NCBI GenBank assembly: GCA_945900935.1
Contig: CAMDKT010000169.1
Location: 1 to 10,010 of the forward strand
Direction of reading: 5' to 3'
DNA: 10,010 nt
From: Candidatus Sulfopaludibacter sp. SbA3
Lineage (GTDB): Bacteria > Acidobacteriota > Terriglobia > Bryobacterales > Bryobacteraceae
Part shown: positions 5,837 through 10,010 of the stretch, piece after piece
How the letters are laid out: each line of letters opens with the position of its first letter
Position numbering within the stretch: the first letter of the stretch is position 1
Made by a program: the position numbers and the translations under genes
The notes under the pieces: generated by a model
What the model saw: only the letters and a program-made list of their open reading frames with translations
Databases searched by the model: none
Told to the model about the DNA's origin: nothing

Positions 5837-6529
5837 CTAATTCGCCGCGTGCGCATAGCGCCGCAACCCATCGATTTCCCGCTGCACTTCTTCCTGCCGC
5901 AGCCGCACCAGCATGAATATTACTCCCAGCAACAACAACGCCAGAAAGTTCACGTAAATCATGTTCTCCATCATTGGATCGATCTTCTGCACCCCGCCCG
6001 TGCGGATCGAAAGCACCGGCCCCGGATGCTGCGTGCGCCACCATTCAATCGCCTTCCACGTCACCGCCACCGACGCCGACCCGAATATCGACAGCACCGC
6101 GGAGTTCTTCGCCCGCTCCGTCGGATCGTCGATCGCGCTCCGCAACATCAGGTAGCCGAAATAGACCAGCCAACTGATCAGCGCCCACGTCAACCGCGGA
6201 TCCCATGCCCACCAGATCCCCCAGATAATCCGGCCCCAAATCATCCCCGTCACCAGGTTCACCGCCGCGAATGCCAATGCCGTCTCCGTCGCCGCCACCG
6301 CGATCGCGTCATACTTCTGATCTTTCTTCACCAGATACATTACGCTCGCAACCAATGCCGTCAAATAGCCGCAGGCCGCTACAAGAAAGGCCGGCAGATG
6401 GTAGTAAAAAATCCGGTAAATCGGCCCCTGCTCCATCTCGTCCGGCACCAGAAACATGATGACGTACAGATTTCTCAACAGCAGCGGCAACGCCACCGCG
6501 CCCAAGCCGAGAATTACTTTCGTGCGCAT
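5837..6529 (-). CDS. ccmC: Heme-handling membrane protein CcmC
   Basis: A 230-residue, six-helix membrane protein. The tryptophan-rich W-G-I-W-W-A-W-D-P-R-L-T at 103-114 is the WWD heme-binding motif of the heme handling protein family. His44 (Y-Y-H-L-P) and His168 (T-Q-H-P-G) flank it on the periplasmic side, as for the CcmC axial heme ligands. CcmC presents heme to the chaperone CcmE. The start ATG 6529 has AGGAAG eight bases upstream, which overlaps the ccmB stop. ResC/CcsA and CcmF also carry WWD motifs, but the length and position after ccmAB point to CcmC. Confidence 0.95.
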   Translation of the reverse strand: MRTKVILGLGAVALPLLLRNLYVIMFLVPDEMEQGPIYRIFYYHLPAFLVAACGYLTALVASVMYLVKKDQKYDAIAVAATETALAFAAVNLVTGMIWGRIIWGIWWAWDPRLTWALISWLVYFGYLMLRSAIDDPTERAKNSAVLSIFGSASVAVTWKAIEWWRTQHPGPVLSIRTGGVQKIDPMMENMIYVNFLALLLLGVIFMLVRLRQEEVQREIDGLRRYAHAAN

Positions 6530-6541
6530 TGCTTGTACTTC

Positions 6542-7222
6542 CTATCTCACCAAAATCGTCTCGGCCAAGTAAACCGACAGCGTTGTGAACATGATATTGA
6601 ATCCAACCAATAGCCGCAGCCAAACCGAAAAGTCCGGAGGCAGCGCCTGCCCCGTCAGCAGCGTATTCGTCAACATCATCACCGATAGCAACGCCGGGAT
6701 CAGCATCGGATACAGCAACATCGGCAGCATCAATTCCCGCAGCCGCAAATTCACCGTCAACGCGCTGAAAAATGTCCCCACGCAAGCCAGCGCCCACGTC
6801 CCCAATGCCAACACGCCCAGCAACGCCCACAGGCTCCGCCACCACGTTATGTTGTAAAAAATCCCAAACACCGGCAGGCAGATACACTCAATCCCAAACA
6901 ACAACACGAAGCACGCCACCGCCTTCCCCAGGAACAACGAAGCCCCCGAAGCCGGCGACGCCACCAGCACGTCAATGCAGTCATTCGGCAACTCCCGCGC
7001 AAACGACCGGTTCACGATTAACGCCCCCGCGAACGCAAACACCATCCACAACAATCCGCCGCCAAATTCGGCAATCATGTCCGGCGAGGGATCGAACGCA
7101 AAACTGAACAACAGCAAAATCACCACGCTGAACGACAACGTCGAATTGATCGACTCCTTCGTCCGGAACTCGCTCCGCAAGTCCTTCGCGGCAATCGCGG
7201 CCGCATGTCGCAACATCGTCAT
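6542..7222 (-). CDS. ccmB: Heme ABC exporter permease CcmB
   Basis: A 226-residue integral membrane protein with about six predicted helices. The start (A-K-D-L-R-S-E-F-R-T-K-E), the region F-A-R-E-L-P-N-D-C-I-D-V-L-V-A-S-P and the late L-L-P-M-L-L-Y-P-M-L-I-P-A-L match CcmB proteins, which form the membrane part of the CcmAB transporter that powers release of heme-loaded CcmE. Its ATG at 7222 overlaps the ccmA stop by four bases (ATGA) and has GGGAG seven bases upstream. Twelve bases separate its stop from ccmC. Confidence 0.95.
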   Translation of the reverse strand: MTMLRHAAAIAAKDLRSEFRTKESINSTLSFSVVILLLFSFAFDPSPDMIAEFGGGLLWMVFAFAGALIVNRSFARELPNDCIDVLVASPASGASLFLGKAVACFVLLFGIECICLPVFGIFYNITWWRSLWALLGVLALGTWALACVGTFFSALTVNLRLRELMLPMLLYPMLIPALLSVMMLTNTLLTGQALPPDFSVWLRLLVGFNIMFTTLSVYLAETILVR

Positions 7223-7920
7223 GCCGCGCTCCCAAACGTCCGGTACAGATACCCAGGATCGTTCAACATCTCCGCCGTCCGTTCCCCAAAATGCGCCAGC
7301 TTTCCGCGATCCAGCAACGCCACAAAACTCGCCAACTCCATCGCCTCCCGAATCTGATGCGTCGACAAAATAATCGTCACGCCCTCAGCGCGCGCCGCCG
7401 TCAACAGCCCCTGCAACAACGCAATCGCTTTATCATCCAGCGAAGTAAACGGCTCATCCAGCAGCAACAACCGCGGCCCATGCAAAAACGCCCGCGCCAC
7501 CGCCAGCCGCTGCCGCATCCCGCGCGAATACTCCCGCACCGGCGAATCCGCCACATGCGCCAGATTCACTCGCGCCAGCCACTCGGAAACCGTCCCCGCC
7601 GTCACCCCATACAACGACCCAAACGTCCGCAAATTCTCCCGCGCCGTCAGCTCATCATACAGCCCGATCGAATGCCCCAGCCACCCGATCCGCGCCCGCG
7701 TCTCCGACGCCCGCACCTCGCCCCCATTTATCAAAACGTTACCCTTCGAAGCCCCGCTCAGCCCTCCCAATATCCGCAGCAGCGTCGTCTTTCCCGCCCC
7801 GTTCCGGCCCAATAACGCCAAACACTCGCCCGCCCCCAAATCGAAGCGAACATCCCGCAGCGCCGGATAGTCGCCGAAATACTTCCACACGCCCGCCGCG
7901 GCGACGGCAGGCGCGCTCAT
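7219..7920 (-). CDS. ccmA: Heme ABC exporter ATP-binding protein CcmA
   Basis: A 233-residue ATPase with a complete nucleotide-binding domain: Walker A G-R-N-G-A-G-K-T-T at 38-46, signature Y-S-R-G-M-R-Q at 131-137, Walker B L-L-L-L-D-E-P at 151-157, and H-loop His188 in S-T-H-Q. The Y-S-x-G-M-x-Q-R signature and the G-H in place of the usual Q-loop Gln (His83) are seen in CcmA-type ATPases. ATG 7920 is chosen because it has GAGG seven bases upstream and overlaps the upstream stop (ATGA); an ATG at 7957 adds 13 unlike residues. It pairs with CcmB directly downstream. Confidence 0.95.
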   Translation of the reverse strand: MSAPAVAAAGVWKYFGDYPALRDVRFDLGAGECLALLGRNGAGKTTLLRILGGLSGASKGNVLINGGEVRASETRARIGWLGHSIGLYDELTARENLRTFGSLYGVTAGTVSEWLARVNLAHVADSPVREYSRGMRQRLAVARAFLHGPRLLLLDEPFTSLDDKAIALLQGLLTAARAEGVTIILSTHQIREAMELASFVALLDRGKLAHFGERTAEMLNDPGYLYRTFGSAA

Positions 7921-8882
7921 TTCCTCGCCTCGCTGCGATACAAAAGCGCGAAGCCGCATCCCAGAATCGCAAACGCCAACCCCAACAGCACCGCCAGCTT
8001 ATCGTAAGGCCGCGCCTTGATCTGCTCAACAGCCGGGCCTTTCGAAGCTGCTTCCTCGCCCCCGCCCGGCCCCGCCAAATCCCCTGTCCCCTCCATCACC
8101 AGATCCAGCGCCTGCGCATCCACCCGGAAAATACTCGCCTGCGTCGTCGGCTCCTTGCCCTCGTCCTTGATCCCGGCACCCTTCAATGTAACCCCGTTCG
8201 GCACCGCAATCATCGCCTGCATAGCCGGCAGCAAAAACCTCGTCTGAAACCGCGACGGGCTCGCATACGGCAACGTATAGGCCAAATCAATCCGCGTCTC
8301 CCCTGGCTTAATCGGGAAGTCGACTTTCATCTCGCCCTTCCCCCGCCCCTTCTCCGCCACCCGCTTAATCGGCATTCCTTGCGGCGCCGTCGCGTTAACC
8401 TCCACGCGCCCCAATGGCTCTCGACCCACCACGAACCGCAGCGTCCCGTTCGCCGCATCATTCCAAGTCACTTTCCCCGCGTTCGAAAAGAAGTACGATT
8501 CCCGCACTGCCAACTTATCCCCCTGCGGCTCCAGCAGCAGCATGTGATTGCTGATCGTAATCTCCGCGCCCTTCTTCGCCGACACATTAAACACCGAAAG
8601 CTGTATCCCCGCCATCGGCGCGCCCGGCTGCAGCATGTGGTTGTACGTCACGCCATCGAAGGCGGTCTGAATAAACCCCCGCCCCTGAAACGGCTTGTCG
8701 ATCTTCCATGCCCCATCCGCGCCCGATTTCACGCTCTCCAATGGCTCCGGCCCGGCCCCCGGCGTGATCCCATACAACGTCACGGTCGCCCCGCCTTGCG
8801 GTTTCCCCGTCGTGCCATTCGTCACAACGCCATCCGCCGCCAGCACCGGCAGCACCGCCAGCAAACACACTGCGCCCCTCAT
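7917..8882 (-). CDS. Exported beta-domain protein with C-terminal membrane anchor inside the ccm operon (unrecognised)
   Basis: A 321-residue protein I do not recognise as a named Ccm subunit. Residues 1-16 are a signal peptide (L-L-A-V-L-P-V-L-A-A). Residues 17-85 (G-V-V-T-N-G-T-T-G-K-P-Q-G-G-A-T-V-T-L-Y...D-G-A-W) resemble a carboxypeptidase-regulatory/Cna-B-like beta sandwich. Residues 95-265 look like a second beta-rich region. A Gly/Ala/Glu-rich linker (268-283) precedes a single membrane helix at about 296-315 and a short basic tail (R-S-E-A-R-K). The protein would hang in the periplasm, anchored at its C-terminus. ATG 8882 is preceded by GGAGG at seven bases and overlaps the upstream stop; an ATG at 8918 is less likely. 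Both ends are ATGA-coupled, to the zinc-ribbon gene and to ccmA. A role in heme export or apocytochrome handling is inference from position. Confidence 0.75.
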   Translation of the reverse strand: MRGAVCLLAVLPVLAADGVVTNGTTGKPQGGATVTLYGITPGAGPEPLESVKSGADGAWKIDKPFQGRGFIQTAFDGVTYNHMLQPGAPMAGIQLSVFNVSAKKGAEITISNHMLLLEPQGDKLAVRESYFFSNAGKVTWNDAANGTLRFVVGREPLGRVEVNATAPQGMPIKRVAEKGRGKGEMKVDFPIKPGETRIDLAYTLPYASPSRFQTRFLLPAMQAMIAVPNGVTLKGAGIKDEGKEPTTQASIFRVDAQALDLVMEGTGDLAGPGGGEEAASKGPAVEQIKARPYDKLAVLLGLAFAILGCGFALLYRSEARK

Positions 8883-9274
8883 CCCGCCGCCTCCATTGCC
8901 TTCCCGCACTCCCCGCAAAACTTCAACTTTTCCTTAAAGCTCGCGCCGCAATGCGGACACACATTTCCCTTCGCCTTCGCCTCCGCCTTAACCGGGGGCT
9001 TCGAAGGCGTCGCCGCCGTTTCACCAATCTGCTGCAAGACCCGCGCCAACTCTTTCTGCAACTCCTGCTTCGACGCCTGGTAATCGGCGTCCGACAACTT
9101 CCCCAACCGGTACTCAAACTGCAAATCCCGCAGGGCTTCATAGATTCGCACCTTCGCCTCTTCCAGCGGTTTAATCGGTGTTTCCGATTCCTCCGGCGGA
9201 AGATGCTTGTCACGAATCCGTAGGGTGAAAAATAGGACGCCAATCACAATCAGCGCCGCCAAGGCAATTATCAT
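8879..9274 (-). CDS. CcmI-like membrane protein with C-terminal zinc ribbon
   Basis: A 131-residue protein. Residues 1-19 form one membrane helix. Residues 38-83 (A-K-V-R-I-Y-E-A-L-R-D-L-Q-F-E-Y-R-L-G-K-L-S-D-A-D-Y) resemble the segment after the membrane helix in CcmI/CycH, where the E/D-L-x-F-D-Y-x-x-G-K-L-S-x-x-D-Y pattern is common, and predict a coiled coil. The end carries C-P-H-C-G and C-G-E-C-G (Cys106, 109, 120, 123), a zinc ribbon not found in classical CcmI, and there are no TPR repeats. It overlaps ccmH-like (9271-9274) and the next gene (8879-8882) by ATGA. It may stand in for CcmI in delivering apocytochrome to CcmFH, but this is inferred. Confidence 0.75.
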   Translation of the reverse strand: MIIALAALIVIGVLFFTLRIRDKHLPPEESETPIKPLEEAKVRIYEALRDLQFEYRLGKLSDADYQASKQELQKELARVLQQIGETAATPSKPPVKAEAKAKGNVCPHCGASFKEKLKFCGECGKAMEAAG

Positions 9275-9735
9275 TCTTCGAACCGGGAGAAATCCCTTTC
9301 CGCTGCTTGCTGGTACTTCGCCACAGTTCCATCATCCACCACCGCCGCGGCCTTTTTCCGGCTTCGCCGCACAAACCAAAAAATAATCCCAACCCCGGCC
9401 AATGCCATGAACGGCGGCGCCAGCCACGCCGTCAATCCAAACCCGGAAGCTTCCGGCGCCGCCAGCGCTTTCTTCCCTTCCACTTTTACGAAATCGGCGA
9501 CAATCGCATCGTCCGATTTCCCCTCCCGCACTAACTCTGAGATCCGCGCCCGCGCCGGCGCCGTATAATGGCACCCCACCATCTGGCACGTCGCCACCGT
9601 GTTATTGCAGGACTTGCAAAGGCACGCCAACCGGTCGCCAACCCGGCGCACCTCCGGCGGGACCATGTCCCCCGTCTGCGCCAGACAGAACCCGGAAATC
9701 AACAACAAGGCGAAACTACTTCGCCACTTTTTCAT
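9271..9735 (-). CDS. ccmH: CcmH/CycL-like cytochrome c maturation protein with an unusual cysteine cluster
   Basis: A 154-residue protein with a signal peptide (1-20), a cysteine-rich helical domain and a membrane helix at about 95-115 followed by a basic and acidic tail, the CcmH/CycL layout. Where canonical members have L-R-C-x-x-C, this one reads L-A-C-L-C-K-S-C with further cysteines after it: Cys38, 40, 43, 50 and 55. The following A-R-I-S-E-L-V-R-E-G-K-S-D-D-A-I-V-A-D-F-V matches the helical part of the family. CcmH reduces the heme-binding cysteines of apocytochrome c and works with CcmF. ATG 9735 is preferred to ATG 9771 because it opens directly into the signal peptide; it overlaps the ccmF end by 20 bases. 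Confidence 0.85.
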   Translation of the reverse strand: MKKWRSSFALLLISGFCLAQTGDMVPPEVRRVGDRLACLCKSCNNTVATCQMVGCHYTAPARARISELVREGKSDDAIVADFVKVEGKKALAAPEASGFGLTAWLAPPFMALAGVGIIFWFVRRSRKKAAAVVDDGTVAKYQQAAERDFSRFEE

Positions 9736-10010
9736 GTTTACCCGCCATCCCCACGACTTCCGTCCGCGCATACGAGAGCTTCATCTTGCTCGGAACCAGA
9801 CAAACCAGACTCCCAAACAACAACACCCAATACCCAATCCAAATCCACGAAACCAGCGGGAATATATAGGTCTGGATGATCGGCTTCTGCGCCTCGCTCG
9901 TCATCGCCGCGAAGTTGATGTACAGATCTTCGCTCATCCGCCGGTAAATCGAAACCGCTCCCACCGGCTGCTGGCTCTGGCTGTAAATCCGCCGCTCCGG
10001 TTGCCGCGTC
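9716..10010 (-). CDS. ccmF: CcmF heme lyase subunit, C-terminal fragment (5' part outside window)
   Basis: About 97 codons are open from the right edge to TAG 9716-9718. The sequence R-R-M-S-E-D-L-Y-I-N-F-A and I-F-P-L-V-S-W-I-W-I-G-Y-W-V-L-L-F-G-S-L-V-C-L-V-P is the C-terminal end of CcmF, including its last membrane helix. CcmF, with CcmH, attaches heme from CcmE to apocytochrome c. The WWD motif and most membrane helices lie beyond the window. It runs directly into ccmH-like with a 20-base overlap. Confidence 0.93.
   Translation of the reverse strand, partial: TRQPERRIYSQSQQPVGAVSIYRRMSEDLYINFAAMTSEAQKPIIQTYIFPLVSWIWIGYWVLLFGSLVCLVPSKMKLSYARTEVVGMAGKHEKVAK

Noticed and set aside
5849..6613. 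A 254-codon open frame on the plus strand
   Set aside because: It is antisense to ccmC and the end of ccmB, which are certain from their motifs; the translation is Arg/Gln/His-rich.
7291..7815. A 174-codon open frame on the plus strand
   Set aside because: It is antisense to ccmA, which has all ABC ATPase motifs.
8379..9083. A 234-codon open frame on the plus strand
   Set aside because: It is antisense to two well-supported coupled genes and has low-complexity Arg/His-rich composition.
9670..9735. Possible lipoprotein signal in the CcmH-like protein (Cys17 after S-G-F)
   Set aside because: The residue before the Cys is Phe, which does not fit a lipobox (Gly/Ala/Ser expected); an ordinary signal peptide is more likely.
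5675..10010. A ccmE gene expected in System I
   Set aside because: No ORF here shows the CcmE membrane anchor with a heme-binding histidine motif. It probably lies upstream of ccmF outside the window.

Overview
The window looks like chromosomal DNA from an acidobacterium, most likely the Bryobacterales/Solibacter group. This is inferred, not proven. The grounds are moderate-to-high GC, secreted metabolic enzymes that begin with an N-R-R-x-F/L Tat-type leader, an S51 peptidase with a leader, and a cytochrome c maturation (ccm) cluster with extra genes. No rRNA, tRNA, insertion sequence or CRISPR array is visible. Genes are packed tightly and no gene-free stretch exceeds about 90 bases.

Left part (1-2038): a 3'-truncated, Tat-exported sugar phosphate isomerase/epimerase-like protein (minus) diverges from a YkgJ-type cysteine-cluster protein (plus). 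That gene converges on, and overlaps by 4 bases, a cyanophycinase-like S51 peptidase (minus).

Middle part (2039-3210): a small accessory block on the plus strand. It holds a minimal nucleotidyltransferase-like protein, a 53-codon ORF overlapping its 3' end behind a strong Shine-Dalgarno, and a hicB-hicA toxin-antitoxin pair in antitoxin-first order. The block lacks the strong C-over-G excess that the sampled plus-strand sequence shows on both sides, which suggests it was acquired separately. A class I/II PLP aminotransferase (3221-4333, plus) follows and has the C-rich composition again. A strong hairpin lies inside its last codons.

Right part (4323-10010, minus strand, read right to left): a System I cytochrome c maturation operon. 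The order is ccmF (C-terminus only), ccmH-like, a CcmI-like protein with a zinc ribbon, an unrecognised exported beta-domain protein with a C-terminal membrane anchor, ccmA, ccmB, ccmC, ccmD, and then a Tat-exported mannonate-dehydratase-like enolase superfamily enzyme. Five of the junctions are 4-base ATGA stop/start overlaps, including ccmD to the enolase enzyme, so the whole run reads as one translationally coupled transcript. CcmABCD would load or release heme to the chaperone CcmE (not in this window); CcmF and CcmH would attach heme to apocytochromes. The two unusual genes between ccmH and ccmA, and the sugar-acid enzyme at the end, are the parts not explained by the textbook pathway.
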